From the NCBI GenBank assembly GCA_002718195.1, contig PBDU01000011.1, positions 294,837 through 343,906 on the forward strand: 49,070 nt of DNA, written 5' to 3'. This document shows, piece by piece, positions 38,798 to 48,770 of the stretch. Origin of the DNA: Methanobacteriota archaeon. GTDB lineage: Archaea; Thermoplasmatota; Poseidoniia; Poseidoniales; Poseidoniaceae. Made by a program: the position numbers and the translations under genes. The first letter of the stretch is position 1; each line of letters starts with the position of its first letter. Under the pieces are notes generated by a model. The model had not been told where the DNA came from. It searched no databases and saw only the letters and a list, made by a program, of their open reading frames with translations.

Positions 38798-41140
38798 ATG
38801 GCTATGAGTAGGGTAAAAGCCGTTGCTTTCTCCGCTCTTTTACTCTTAACTATCCTAATGGGTACTATCAATACAAGCGCCGAAGACCAAACATGGGAAG
38901 CAGGTTTTGTTGAGTGGATGGTAGAGGATACGCACAGATTGTACGTAGAAGGAAATGATACTGAGGATTCAGTCCTACAGCGCTCTTCACCTGACTCTGT
39001 CGAGGGCAGATTCACCATGTTGGGTACACCTGGTTCACAATTAACTCCAGTATTTTCACTTACTTCGCAACCAATTGTGAATCCCATAAATGCATCCATA
39101 TCTATGAGCGTATTTTTTTCAGCAATCCTCGAAAATTCTCCTGAAAGAGCTTGTACTTCACTGAATCCATTGACTTTGAATAACGCACCAACAGTATTCA
39201 ATTATGTTGTTTCAGTCAGTGGAAATACCATTTATGATCAAACAGTAAGTGCTGCATTAGGTGAAGTAGCAGAGGGAACTTCTCAACTTTATGAAGGCGA
39301 ATTTGTTAACATGAATCTAAGCATGGCTGCCGGAGAGTCATTCACTCTAACGGTCTCTATGTCACACTCATGTCCTGGTACAAGCGCTAGTATGCTCTGG
39401 GGTGGTCAAGAGCAAAATGCTGGGGGCATTGTACTAATTGGTGACTTCTTCAAACCACGTGTTGAGATGAGTATTGATTCTCAAAATATTCCACACATCA
39501 CATTCTATCCAGAAACACCATGGGGAGAGGATGACATTGCTATCACCAATGGGAAGAAGGGGGTAAATTGGTGGATATATGCTCCTGTGAGGGTTAACGA
39601 GTATTACGCTACGGACCCTGACTTGCAGAGAGAAAATTCTCTGAACAGAGGAATGGGAGAAAGAACTCTTCCATCTGGAGAGAAGGTTTGGACTTGGACG
39701 GGGACTGAAAAATTACCAGACGGACTGGTTAACCTAGAGGTATGTGTATCATTCGAAGGCTCAGATATTCTAGAACCATGTCATGCAAGAGGTAACCTTA
39801 GGGCTGAAACCCCTATGAAAGATTCTGGCTTTGCTAACTCAGCACTGATATTAGGAATAAGTTCCTTTGTTTGTTTAGTCGCATTCATTGCTAATGGATT
39901 TAGACAAGGTTTGTTGCTCCCAGTTCCCATTATAGTGGCTCTAATTTTGTTAACAGCTGGAATGCTTCCATTAGCATTTATCCAACCTAATTTAGGCAGT
40001 GATGCTTCAATTGACCAGTCAACAAGAATCTATGAAATGGGTTTGGTAGATTCACAAGGAAATGAGGTAAAAATCTCTGACCTTCTGAAAGGACACGATG
40101 CCTTAGTAATCGGAACAATTCTACCCGCAAGTGAAAATGCTCTCGACCAAAAAACCGAATTCTTGAGTATCCAAGAAAAGTTTGGTGATAGCGTCGCGAT
40201 TGTCCAGATAGTTACTGGTCAAGACTCTTACATTGCTGATTTGGTATTCTTGGAGAATGAATCAAATGTTTCATGGCAGTTCTTATGGGACGAGGGAGGC
40301 GAATTTACCAAATCTTTACCCACAGGCGAATCAGATGCAGTTTTGTTAATTGATTCAACAAATAGAGTAAGTTATTCCCAGTCACCAACCGCTTCCTCAA
40401 TACAGATTGAAGAGCAAATTCTCTCTCTTAATAAAGGTGGAGGTAAAGGAATTTCTGTTTACTTCCAACTTGCTTTTGGTCCTTGCTTATTCTTACTACT
40501 ACTCGCACTCCCTAGAGAGGGGTGGGTTAAGCCAGAAGAACCACTTCCACCAGGTGCATTGTGGGGATCAATAATTCTGTGCTCTGGATTGGGTGCATTA
40601 TTAGCTCTAATGCCTTCTATAATTATCGCATTCATGCCATTAGGCTCATCGATTAAAGCGCTATCTGATTTTGCAGTATTGGGATGGTTCTTGTGGGTTT
40701 CAATTCATGCAACTAGAACTACCTCTCCTCTCGAGGTTCGAATTTTATCAGACTTTATTCATTCTAAACTCCCAGAATCCTTCAGCAATTGGAGGGACAT
40801 TGAAGACCTTAGAAGAGACGTCCTTCTTGGGTTCATGGTTGGAATGTTCACATGGATGATTGAGCCATCTCAGATGGCTCAAGCAGTGGTTGCACCTGCC
40901 TTGACAAATATCGGCGGAATTTTCTTTTCAATCATTAACCTATTCATCAATTTGCTAATTGTTGGTATTGTGGTTTTATTCCTAAGGATTTTATCATCTT
41001 TCGGTGGACCATTTTCAAGATTATTCGGTAAGTATGGGGCGGAGGCATTCGCTATCTTGACTTTCCTAATCCTGGTGCCGATTCTGATATGGGTTGGAAC
41101 CAATAATCTGCTCAACTTATTCGATTTAGGTGTCATATGA
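38798..41140 (+). CDS. Large membrane protein with signal peptide and a redoxin-like domain lacking cysteines
   Basis: 780 residues. A signal peptide ends near residue 28 (NTSAED). About 310 residues of secreted beta-rich domain follow. Two membrane segments (about 346-396) precede a domain at about 405-545 with a thioredoxin/SCO-like order (GLVDSQGNEVKISDLLKGHDALVIGTI, then FLSIQEKFGDSVAIVQIV and a VLLIDSTNRV strand), but the usual CxxC site reads LPASEN, so it cannot work as a disulfide oxidoreductase. At least five more membrane segments follow. The start is ATG 38798 or the ATG two codons later. I know no family with this order; a role in envelope or membrane-protein handling is only a guess. 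Confidence 0.6.
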   Translation: MAMSRVKAVAFSALLLLTILMGTINTSAEDQTWEAGFVEWMVEDTHRLYVEGNDTEDSVLQRSSPDSVEGRFTMLGTPGSQLTPVFSLTSQPIVNPINASISMSVFFSAILENSPERACTSLNPLTLNNAPTVFNYVVSVSGNTIYDQTVSAALGEVAEGTSQLYEGEFVNMNLSMAAGESFTLTVSMSHSCPGTSASMLWGGQEQNAGGIVLIGDFFKPRVEMSIDSQNIPHITFYPETPWGEDDIAITNGKKGVNWWIYAPVRVNEYYATDPDLQRENSLNRGMGERTLPSGEKVWTWTGTEKLPDGLVNLEVCVSFEGSDILEPCHARGNLRAETPMKDSGFANSALILGISSFVCLVAFIANGFRQGLLLPVPIIVALILLTAGMLPLAFIQPNLGSDASIDQSTRIYEMGLVDSQGNEVKISDLLKGHDALVIGTILPASENALDQKTEFLSIQEKFGDSVAIVQIVTGQDSYIADLVFLENESNVSWQFLWDEGGEFTKSLPTGESDAVLLIDSTNRVSYSQSPTASSIQIEEQILSLNKGGGKGISVYFQLAFGPCLFLLLLALPREGWVKPEEPLPPGALWGSIILCSGLGALLALMPSIIIAFMPLGSSIKALSDFAVLGWFLWVSIHATRTTSPLEVRILSDFIHSKLPESFSNWRDIEDLRRDVLLGFMVGMFTWMIEPSQMAQAVVAPALTNIGGIFFSIINLFINLLIVGIVVLFLRILSSFGGPFSRLFGKYGAEAFAILTFLILVPILIWVGTNNLLNLFDLGVI

Positions 41141-41176
41141 TTTGATTTATTTGGGTTAAGGTTCAGTCAAAATCCT

Positions 41177-42046
41177 ATGAACCAACCTATTGCGTGGAGT
41201 AAATCGAGAACAAATAGAATGATCGAGTGTGAGGTCGCTTTCTGCAAAGAATACTCATACTTCCAAAAACCGAGCAAACAAAAGATTCGAACCCCCTGGG
41301 AAATAATGCTTTACTGTAGTAGGGTTTCAATAAATAAATATCTGGAAATTCTTAACCAAAAAAGGGGAAGATGCCACTACTCCTTATTGTATGATAACCT
41401 TGAATTTCTAATTAGACAAGAATCAAGTCAGAATAATATTTTATTGAAATCAAGAGAAATACAATTACAAAAAAAATCTAGAAATATCCCTTTCATTGAT
41501 GAAAATATGCTGCTAAAACATGTTGATTATGCAAAAAAGCGAGTTGCAAGTTTCCTGCAAACACCTCTGATTGACGAGTTAGCGAAGGCACATACCATTT
41601 GGTATCAAGTGGATAACTTGAATTCCTATTGGGATAATGGAAAGCAGATTTTTTCTGCTCCGAATTTAGTAATTGAGTCAAATAATAATATCAGATTAAT
41701 CACCTTTCAACTTCAGAATTCTTCCTCAAAAATTAACCATTCCAGAGTAAGTTACGGTCACTTAATTTGGGCATTAGAAAATGAATACTTACCAGATGAA
41801 CCTGCGCTTTACAGGACTGAAATTTATTCCTGGTCTGGTTCAGGTTGGGATACTTATGAGCAGCATTTGGATAAGACGGAGGTCATGTCATTCAAATCTC
41901 TGACGTCCAAAGATATTGAAAAAATGGGAAATTTAATTTCAGAGTATAAGAAAAGCGGTTATTCAAATCTAAAAGGTCCTGAATCCAAGTTAACGTGTAA
42001 GAGATGCAGAAATCTTGATTTCTGCAATTATTCGCTTTTAGATTAG
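41177..42046 (+). CDS. Cas4-like protein with iron-sulfur cysteines but degenerate nuclease site
   Basis: 289 residues. The N-terminus (SKSRTNRMIECEVAFCKEYS) and the C-terminus CKRCRNLDFC (C274, C277, C283, C-x2-C-x5-C) match the iron-sulfur frame of the nuclease at 23962, with the same spacing. Where that protein has GEYDLVY and VDLKAS, this one has APNLVIES and LITFQL, so the catalytic Asp, Asp and Lys are missing. The rest looks like a shortened nuclease domain without an OB part. Possibly a structural or DNA-binding relative. The protein is very Asn/Lys-rich and the DNA noticeably A/T-rich compared with neighbours. Its stop overlaps the convergent TIM gene by nine bases. Confidence 0.6.
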   Translation: MNQPIAWSKSRTNRMIECEVAFCKEYSYFQKPSKQKIRTPWEIMLYCSRVSINKYLEILNQKRGRCHYSLLYDNLEFLIRQESSQNNILLKSREIQLQKKSRNIPFIDENMLLKHVDYAKKRVASFLQTPLIDELAKAHTIWYQVDNLNSYWDNGKQIFSAPNLVIESNNNIRLITFQLQNSSSKINHSRVSYGHLIWALENEYLPDEPALYRTEIYSWSGSGWDTYEQHLDKTEVMSFKSLTSKDIEKMGNLISEYKKSGYSNLKGPESKLTCKRCRNLDFCNYSLLD

Positions 42047-42703
42047 AGATACAAGATCAGCCAAAACTGCCTCTACATCCTGAGCTTTGGTTACTCCACT
42101 AGCAAGTAAAACACCTTCAGCACCAAGTTCAATTGCAGTAGCTACATCTTTTCCAGTCTTCACCCCAGCACCACACAAGACTCTAACATTCGGATTAATT
42201 TCCTTAACAACTTTCACAGAATCAGAAACTATTGTTGGGTCAGCACTGGTCACGGAAATATCTCCTCCGATTAATTCTGGGGGCTCTACTGCAATGTAGG
42301 TAGGACCTAATTTAGCCAATTCTTTTGCCTCATCCACATCAGCTGCACAAGCACAAATGGGAAAACCTTCAGGCAACATTTGCATCAAATTTGCTACGTG
42401 TTCGATACTGACTTTGTGCTCTGCGTGATTGATTATTGTTCCTTGAGCGCCTCTTTTGATAGCGGTATCAGGGTGTAACCAGCCTGTATTTGAACCAAAA
42501 CCAATAGGGTCCAGATGCTGAGTCCATACTTTCACATTTTCTGCATTTTCAGAAACACTACTCAGGTCAAATGCAGATGTGACAGCCACTATTTCAACAG
42601 AATCACTGGTTACTGATTCCATTGCTAGGGCCAAAGTATTTGCATTTTGAGAACTTGCTGATTCATAGGTCTTGAAATTGACAACTATCAGGGGTTTGGA
42701 CAT
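42038..42703 (-). CDS. tpiA: Triosephosphate isomerase (archaeal short type)
   Basis: 221-residue glycolytic/gluconeogenic enzyme that interconverts dihydroxyacetone phosphate and glyceraldehyde-3-phosphate. NFKTY holds the catalytic Lys; GTIINHAEHKV carries the catalytic His (usually in NHSE or GHSE); VEPPELIGG holds the catalytic Glu; and LCGAGVKTG plus GVLLASGV form the phosphate grip. The length matches the tetrameric archaeal form, about 30 residues shorter than bacterial TIM. No good ribosome binding site precedes the ATG at 42703. It lies on the minus strand with the nucleotidyltransferase 41 bases upstream. Confidence 0.92.
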   Translation of the reverse strand: MSKPLIVVNFKTYESASSQNANTLALAMESVTSDSVEIVAVTSAFDLSSVSENAENVKVWTQHLDPIGFGSNTGWLHPDTAIKRGAQGTIINHAEHKVSIEHVANLMQMLPEGFPICACAADVDEAKELAKLGPTYIAVEPPELIGGDISVTSADPTIVSDSVKVVKEINPNVRVLCGAGVKTGKDVATAIELGAEGVLLASGVTKAQDVEAVLADLVSLI

Positions 42704-42744
42704 ATACGCCCGTCAGCATTCTCCTTTTTTGAATTAGTGAGAAA

Positions 42745-43746
42745 TTAGTTTGGTGGCCATTGACCCCCAACTTGAAAGTGGTTTGCGGGAACTTGTGCTC
42801 CGTGGTCTACTACTACTCCATCTAATTCTGCTCCTTCGAGAATAGCTGCGTTTTCTCCAATTAAGCAATTTCTCAGTTTGGTTCTGCTTGAAACCTTCGC
42901 CCCAGAGAGCAAAGTTGTTGAAATAATCTCAGAGTCTATCATAGAGACATTCTTTTGGAACATTGAGTTTCGGTGTTTTGAATTATTTATTGAAGCAGAT
43001 TCAACATTTTCGAACCATGAACTATGCAAAATTGAGCCTGTTTGGAATCTAGACTGTTCGATACAAGTCCTAACTCCATCCATCCATGCAGGTGGCGTAC
43101 CTGCATCGATGAAGTAACCTTCGAACTCCATACCATTCAAGTCTCCCTGTGAAGCAAGTTTTGGAAATACATCACGTTCCAAAGAATGCCTGCCATTGGG
43201 CATATAGGAAAATATATCTTCGCTCAAAATGTAAGATCCTGCATTGATTAAGTTAGAAAAAACTTCTTCAGGCTTAGGTTTTTCTTTGAATTTTGTAATT
43301 TTCTGATTATCATCCAAACCAACAATTCCAAAACGAGTAGGATCGTCTACTCTCCAAAGCCCAAGAGTTCCAATCCCCCCATTGTTGGAGTGTAAGTCAA
43401 TAATTGATTGGGCATTTAGCGAGGAAATAATATCACCATTGAAACAGGCGAATGTACCCGATGCTATGTCCCTGCAATTACCCAATGCCCCACCGGTCCC
43501 GAGCGGTTCAGTTTCTCGTACAATTCTTACATCAAAATCAACTTCATTTTCTTTGAAGTAATTTTGGATTTCATCCACCATGTAACCTCCTGCGACAATC
43601 ACCTCGTCCACTTGGTCTTTCGGCATGCACTCTACGACTCTCTCAAGAAGTGTTTTGTCGAGCATTTTGAGCAGCGGCTTTGGTATTTTGTGAGTCCATG
43701 GTCTCAATCTTGAGCCCACTCCTCCGGCAAGGACCACAACCTGCAT
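42745..43746 (-). CDS. NDP-sugar pyrophosphorylase (mannose-1-P guanylyl/glucose-1-P type)
   Basis: 333 residues. The nucleotidyltransferase core shows VVLAGGVGSRLRPWTHKIPK, TEPLGTGGALGNC, FNGDIISSL (metal-binding Asp) and a KFKEKPKPEE strand. The C-terminal 90 residues read as left-handed beta-helix rungs (SSRTKLRNCLIGENAAILEG). It makes an activated sugar for surface glycans, protein glycosylation or lipids; the substrate is not readable. The ATG at 43746 begins at the first strand of the fold, whereas a GTG at 43758 would add four residues. It is divergent from sucC, with 114 bases between the starts. Confidence 0.82.
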   Translation of the reverse strand: MQVVVLAGGVGSRLRPWTHKIPKPLLKMLDKTLLERVVECMPKDQVDEVIVAGGYMVDEIQNYFKENEVDFDVRIVRETEPLGTGGALGNCRDIASGTFACFNGDIISSLNAQSIIDLHSNNGGIGTLGLWRVDDPTRFGIVGLDDNQKITKFKEKPKPEEVFSNLINAGSYILSEDIFSYMPNGRHSLERDVFPKLASQGDLNGMEFEGYFIDAGTPPAWMDGVRTCIEQSRFQTGSILHSSWFENVESASINNSKHRNSMFQKNVSMIDSEIISTTLLSGAKVSSRTKLRNCLIGENAAILEGAELDGVVVDHGAQVPANHFQVGGQWPPN

Positions 43747-43860
43747 CGAGTCAACCACTAGTATTCACTTATTGAACATGCTCTATGCCTGAGAATTATG
43801 CAAAAAAGTGTATCCGCATTATTCAAAGGCGGAGTTCATTTCCCCCAGTTTGGTGGAAAT

Positions 43861-45072
43861 ATGAACATTCACGAGTACCAAGGAAAAGCACTCTTTGAAA
43901 AGCATGGAGTGAACGTGTTGAAGGGCGTACATTGTACCTCCGTACAAGGTGCATTGGATGCATATGACAATCTGAATTCGAAGGTTGTTGCAGTTAAATC
44001 TCAAATACATGCGGGCGGAAGAGGAAAAGGAACCCTTTATTCTCCCGAAGACCGTTCTCTTGTAATGGAGGGGGGAGTCAAAATTGCCTTCAGCAAAGAA
44101 GATGTCGAAAAATACGCTACAAACATCCTCGGAAATATCTTGGTAACTATACAAACTGGAGAAGAAGGAAAAGTTGTAAACAATCTCTACATTGAATCTG
44201 GGTGTGATATTGCTCATGAATACTACCTTGCCTTGCTTGTAGATAGAGAGGCAAAGTCAGTTTTAATCATGGCTTCCACTGAAGGAGGAGTAGATATTGA
44301 AGAGGTTGCAGAGCATACACCAGAACTACTTCACAAGGTTCATGTTGACCCTAACGCTGGTCTTCTTGGTTATCAAGCAAGGGACCTTGCACTAAATTTA
44401 GGTTTGAAGGGTGCAGCCCACAAGTCCTTTGTCAAGATGCTAGGGAAATTATACAACATGTTCGTTTCAAACGATTGTGCTATGGTAGAAATCAATCCTC
44501 TAGTAAGGACTGGAGATGATGAAATGGTTGCCCTAGACGCAAAGATTGGATTTGATGAAAACGCATCATTCAGGCACAAAGAATGGGAAGATGTAAGGGA
44601 CTTGTCCGAAGAAGAAGATGTGGAAATCAGAGCAAAAGAAACAGGTCTTTCTTATGTTAAACTGGATGGAAATATCGGTTGCTTAGTCAACGGAGCGGGT
44701 CTTGCAATGGCTACCATGGACGTAATCAAGTTGTACGGCGGAGAGCCAGCTAACTTCTTAGATGTAGGTGGAGGAGCAAATGAGGAACAAGTGAAAACAG
44801 CTTTTTCCATAATCTTAGAGGATCCAAATGTCAAGGGAATTCTGGTCAACATCTTTGGTGGAATCATGCGTTGTGATATCATCGCAAGAGGTGTGATTGC
44901 TGCAACAGAATCGCTAGGTCTAGAAGTTCCTCTTGTTGTAAGGTTGGCAGGAACGAATGTAGAGGAAGGTAAGGCTATCCTTGCCGCAAGTGAATTGAAT
45001 ATTTACCCAGCCGACGATTTGGCAGAAGGTTCACAGAAAATTGTTGAATTGATTTCTGGAGGTGATGAGTGA
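43861..45072 (+). CDS. sucC: Succinyl-CoA synthetase (ADP-forming) subunit beta
   Basis: 403 residues. ATP-grasp subunit that forms or uses succinyl-CoA in the citric acid cycle. It begins [17 protein letters not shown], the canonical start, so the ATG at 43861 is chosen over the in-frame ATG at 43798; GGTGG is just upstream. [43 protein letters not shown] and [11 protein letters not shown] are family hallmarks. It is slightly longer than the roughly 388-residue norm. It overlaps sucD by one base (TGATG). Confidence 0.95.
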   Translation: MNIHEYQGKALFEKHGVNVLKGVHCTSVQGALDAYDNLNSKVVAVKSQIHAGGRGKGTLYSPEDRSLVMEGGVKIAFSKEDVEKYATNILGNILVTIQTGEEGKVVNNLYIESGCDIAHEYYLALLVDREAKSVLIMASTEGGVDIEEVAEHTPELLHKVHVDPNAGLLGYQARDLALNLGLKGAAHKSFVKMLGKLYNMFVSNDCAMVEINPLVRTGDDEMVALDAKIGFDENASFRHKEWEDVRDLSEEEDVEIRAKETGLSYVKLDGNIGCLVNGAGLAMATMDVIKLYGGEPANFLDVGGGANEEQVKTAFSIILEDPNVKGILVNIFGGIMRCDIIARGVIAATESLGLEVPLVVRLAGTNVEEGKAILAASELNIYPADDLAEGSQKIVELISGGDE

Positions 45073-45995
45073 TGGCAGTATGGATTCAAGAAGATGCAAA
45101 GGTACTAGTTCAAGGAATTACAGGAAAACAGGGTAAATTCCACGCTGATAAGATGGTTGAGTACGGAACAAATATCGTTGGCGGATGTACTCCAGGAAAA
45201 GGAGGAATGACCGTTGAGTTACAAGGTAAGGAATTCCCTGTTTGGGATTCAATGTTTGATGCAATCAAGGATACGGATGCTGATGCAACTGTGATTTATG
45301 TCCCACCACCATTTGCTGCTGAAGCAATTATGGAAGCTGCAGATGCATTTGACTCAATTAAGGGTGAAGGCGTTGTAGTCTGTATTACTGAAGGAATACC
45401 GACTCTAGATATGGTTAAGGCAGTATCATTTGTTAACAACCGTCCTGGAGTTCGATTAATCGGTCCAAACTGCCCTGGAATAATTACACCAGGCGAATCT
45501 GGTGGAGCAAAACTTGGAATCATGCCAGGACATATTCACGCAAAAGGAAGAATTGGAATTGTCTCTAAGTCTGGTACTCTAACATATGAAGCAGTTGCCC
45601 AAACAATGAGCATTGATGAAGGGCAATCAACCTGCATAGGAATTGGTGGTGATCCAGTTAATGGTACTGGTTTCATCGAATGCCTTGCTGCATTTGAATC
45701 AGATGAACAAACAGAAGCTATCGTAATGATAGGAGAAATCGGAGGAAATGCAGAGCAAGAAGCAGCAGCATGGGCCGCAGAGAATGTGACCAAACCAATC
45801 GTAGGATTCGTTGCTGGAGCTACCGCACCACCTGGAAAGAGAATGGGTCATGCAGGAGCAATCATCTCTGGTGGAAAGGGTACTGCAGAAGAAAAGTTTG
45901 CGGCATTCGAAGCAGCAGGTATTGCATGTGCAAGGGATCCTTCTGAATTAGGAAGTGTATTGCTAGAGTCTCTGAAGAAAGCAGGACTCAGATGA
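45072..45995 (+). CDS. sucD: Succinyl-CoA synthetase subunit alpha
   Basis: 307 residues from the ATG at 45072. The CoA-binding start [33 protein letters not shown] and the active-site histidine in [21 protein letters not shown] are all visible. The ribosome binding site GGAGGTGAT lies inside the end of sucC. The tail overlaps the convergent helicase gene by eight bases. Together with sucC it gives the oxidative citric acid cycle step that yields a nucleoside triphosphate. Confidence 0.95.
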   Translation: MAVWIQEDAKVLVQGITGKQGKFHADKMVEYGTNIVGGCTPGKGGMTVELQGKEFPVWDSMFDAIKDTDADATVIYVPPPFAAEAIMEAADAFDSIKGEGVVVCITEGIPTLDMVKAVSFVNNRPGVRLIGPNCPGIITPGESGGAKLGIMPGHIHAKGRIGIVSKSGTLTYEAVAQTMSIDEGQSTCIGIGGDPVNGTGFIECLAAFESDEQTEAIVMIGEIGGNAEQEAAAWAAENVTKPIVGFVAGATAPPGKRMGHAGAIISGGKGTAEEKFAAFEAAGIACARDPSELGSVLLESLKKAGLR

Positions 45996-48756
45996 AAACA
46001 TCCTTTAGATGTTTACTTCCCTTGTAAACCAGTTGGTTTTCCTTAGCCATCTTTATCATTTCTTTTCCGGATTTACTATGCGCATAGAAGACTTCCCCCG
46101 GGCTTACTAGTTCATTCCATCTGTGTTCGAACCACTCGGCTTCTACCTTCCTGTTAGCAAGGCAGCTTGGTACCTTGTGAAACATTACCAAATCTTGTCT
46201 TTCACGCCTTAGGTATTTGGCAAGAACTTCCGGGAGGAGTTTAGATAGGAAGGTTTCATCAAAAAATCTAGCACTCCTAGGTATGACATATCTAGCACCA
46301 TCCAAGTCTCCAAATACTTCCGAGATTGCTTGGGCGAACAATTCGGACTCTTCCTCGGTACAATTTTCAAGATAGTATCTATACCAACCTCCCCCACGCG
46401 AGCCTCCTTTTACTTCTGACATTTTAGAGATTAATTTACCATCTTGCATTGCCTGTGCTACGGCTCTGATAATTGCTATGTTTAGCGAATCTTCAGACCA
46501 AACTTCCATTGAACCAAATTTGAATCCACCACCACCGCCTTGTGCTTGATTTTCGAATTCCAAGGATTTTCTTGGAGTTGACTTGAATGGTCTGCCAATA
46601 CCCCAAAATTCTCTGGTTTCTGCTCTTCTTCCTGCTCTTTCAAGCATTTCTTGATTGATTACAGCCATTCCTTCATTTATTCCTTCTGGTTCAAGTTCAG
46701 TAAATGCTGCATGTACATGTCCAACTCCCTTTTCTATAGAGCCATCATCGCACACTCCATACAAATTCTTGTGCTTCTTTTCAAATCTCTCATAATCATC
46801 AAATCCTTTGATGAACTCTTCTGCTAAACAGATTATGTCCCAATTATTTGCTACTTTTTCAGGCCATTGTTTGTCAAGTCTCATTGATCGTCCTCTGAGT
46901 TGGTTAATACTCATCGAAGTTGTTACAGTGGTCATGTCGATTAGAACGTTGATTTTAGAAGCGTCCCACCCCTCACCAAGTAGACCCCTTGTACCGATTA
47001 GGCATTTTGTAAAACCTTCCTGGAAAAACTCGGTTACCATCGTGGAGTAGTATCTAGGTGCCCAGTCTTTTCCACTTCCATGGATCTGATGATATCTGCC
47101 AAATCTTTCATCTCTGAATGATATGTTCACGTTATTATCACTAACCCAGGATTCAGCCTTTTCCATAAATCTCTGCGCAAGGTCATCATCCACTAATAGA
47201 GTGCTTCCAGTCATTAATACTGGATCTAAACTATCTCCTAATTCACATTCTACTAAGGATTTGAATATCCCTATTGCTCCTCCAACTTCATCGGAATGGA
47301 TTTCTTCAACTAGTGCTGTTGAGGATGTCTTTTCAAAATCAGAGACTATCACACACCGAATTTTCTGATCTAAAGCATCAATTTCGACTCTGAGTATTTC
47401 CGAGATCGCCTCAGTTTTTGCTTCTGCATATGCAAGGATTCTGCCAACTGGAGATGCACAAGGTCTAGATCCTGACTCCGTAATTTGATATCCTAATAAT
47501 CTGAATCTATCTGTAACCTTCTGTGCAAGTTCGTGGTCTAATTTACTACTAGACCTTCTAAGCCCAAATCTAACATATCGCTCTAAAACCGGCCTTAGAA
47601 CAAATATGGGGCAAATCTCAGATTCTTTTTGTGTAGTTGCATAATATTTCGGTACTTTAGCAGGTAATTTGTGTCCAATGTGGATTAAATAAGCTATTGC
47701 GGAAGATGAGAAATCGGGCAAAGCTTTGCTGAATTCACTCCAATTCAAACCATGTCTTCCGGGTATTTCACACCCATCTATTGTTTTATACAACCACTGA
47801 GGCAGTGGTAGTGCTCTGTTCTTTCCCTCTTTTTTTGTTGATATTTCATTTACAATTTCCATGAACGCCTTATCTGCGTTTGCTATGTACTCCAGTTCCT
47901 TAGGATTAGGTCTCACAAAATAACTCAGATCTTGATAAGGTGCTAGGTTTGAATCCCTTACTAACGCTGGGATTGGTACCTCGTAGTCTATCTCTCCTAG
48001 AAGTTCAAGGTAATGCGGAGTTTCTGCAATGTCAGGATTAGGAGGAGTTGCTGTCAGACCTAGTATGAATGGGTCCCCAAGTTCTTTTTTTAATTCGACC
48101 AATACTTCGCCCCAATGTTCGGTTAAATGATGACATTCATCCAATATAATCAACTGAATATTTGCCTTCTTTAGGGTCTCAATTGACTCCTTTGATGATT
48201 CACTGAGCCATGCAATTTTACCATCCACTTCGGAAGCATTTTGTCTAGCCTTTTTCCTATACTTTTTCATCTGCTTTTCAAAATATTCTTGATTCTTAAT
48301 CTTTAGGTCATTTAGCCAACTCCGAGCAGAAGCGTCATCTAATGCTTCTCCATCATCTATTAATTTTTGAATCCAGATTTCTAATCCCTGTGATTCTAAA
48401 TCATCGCTTTTTGTTTTCACCATGGTAAGTGATTGATAAGTCAAAGATGTTAGTAATGCGTCGTCTCTTGGTTCAAGAGCAAGGCGATGCTCATAATCAG
48501 ATAATTCGAAAAGTGAAGTTCTTGCAATCCATTGTGCCTGAATAGCTGAATTTGGTGATAATACTAGAGCTGGAAGCTTCAGAATATCTGCCCACACGTG
48601 CAATCCAAGAATCGTTTTACCAGATCCGGGAGGAGCTACTATGTACAATTGCTTTTGATTATCATTCAATTGTTCTCCAATCACTTGACTTGCAGCAACT
48701 TGTGAAGGTCTTAATGTTCCAGAGAAACCGATTTTAGAGAATGGATTTATTGACAT
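45988..48756 (-). CDS. Superfamily 2 DNA/RNA helicase, unusual architecture
   Basis: 922 residues. Walker A APPGSGKT at 41-48, DECH at 206-209, TATP at 235-238, and late motifs [20 protein letters not shown] and QLRGRSMRL at 619-627 define a two-domain SF2 helicase in the XPB/Res-subunit neighbourhood. A charged coiled-coil insert (about 120-200) lies between motifs Ia and II, and about 120 residues with aromatic clusters sit between the two RecA-like domains. The last 280 residues are not recognised. The ATG at 48756 follows GAGGAT at good spacing. It starts 14 bases behind the repeat-tailed gene, implying one operon. The role is not known; DNA repair or RNA remodelling are both open. Confidence 0.78.
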   Translation of the reverse strand: MSINPFSKIGFSGTLRPSQVAASQVIGEQLNDNQKQLYIVAPPGSGKTILGLHVWADILKLPALVLSPNSAIQAQWIARTSLFELSDYEHRLALEPRDDALLTSLTYQSLTMVKTKSDDLESQGLEIWIQKLIDDGEALDDASARSWLNDLKIKNQEYFEKQMKKYRKKARQNASEVDGKIAWLSESSKESIETLKKANIQLIILDECHHLTEHWGEVLVELKKELGDPFILGLTATPPNPDIAETPHYLELLGEIDYEVPIPALVRDSNLAPYQDLSYFVRPNPKELEYIANADKAFMEIVNEISTKKEGKNRALPLPQWLYKTIDGCEIPGRHGLNWSEFSKALPDFSSSAIAYLIHIGHKLPAKVPKYYATTQKESEICPIFVLRPVLERYVRFGLRRSSSKLDHELAQKVTDRFRLLGYQITESGSRPCASPVGRILAYAEAKTEAISEILRVEIDALDQKIRCVIVSDFEKTSSTALVEEIHSDEVGGAIGIFKSLVECELGDSLDPVLMTGSTLLVDDDLAQRFMEKAESWVSDNNVNISFRDERFGRYHQIHGSGKDWAPRYYSTMVTEFFQEGFTKCLIGTRGLLGEGWDASKINVLIDMTTVTTSMSINQLRGRSMRLDKQWPEKVANNWDIICLAEEFIKGFDDYERFEKKHKNLYGVCDDGSIEKGVGHVHAAFTELEPEGINEGMAVINQEMLERAGRRAETREFWGIGRPFKSTPRKSLEFENQAQGGGGGFKFGSMEVWSEDSLNIAIIRAVAQAMQDGKLISKMSEVKGGSRGGGWYRYYLENCTEEESELFAQAISEVFGDLDGARYVIPRSARFFDETFLSKLLPEVLAKYLRRERQDLVMFHKVPSCLANRKVEAEWFEHRWNELVSPGEVFYAHSKSGKEMIKMAKENQLVYKGSKHLKDVFI

Positions 48757-48770
48757 CAATAATCCTCAAA

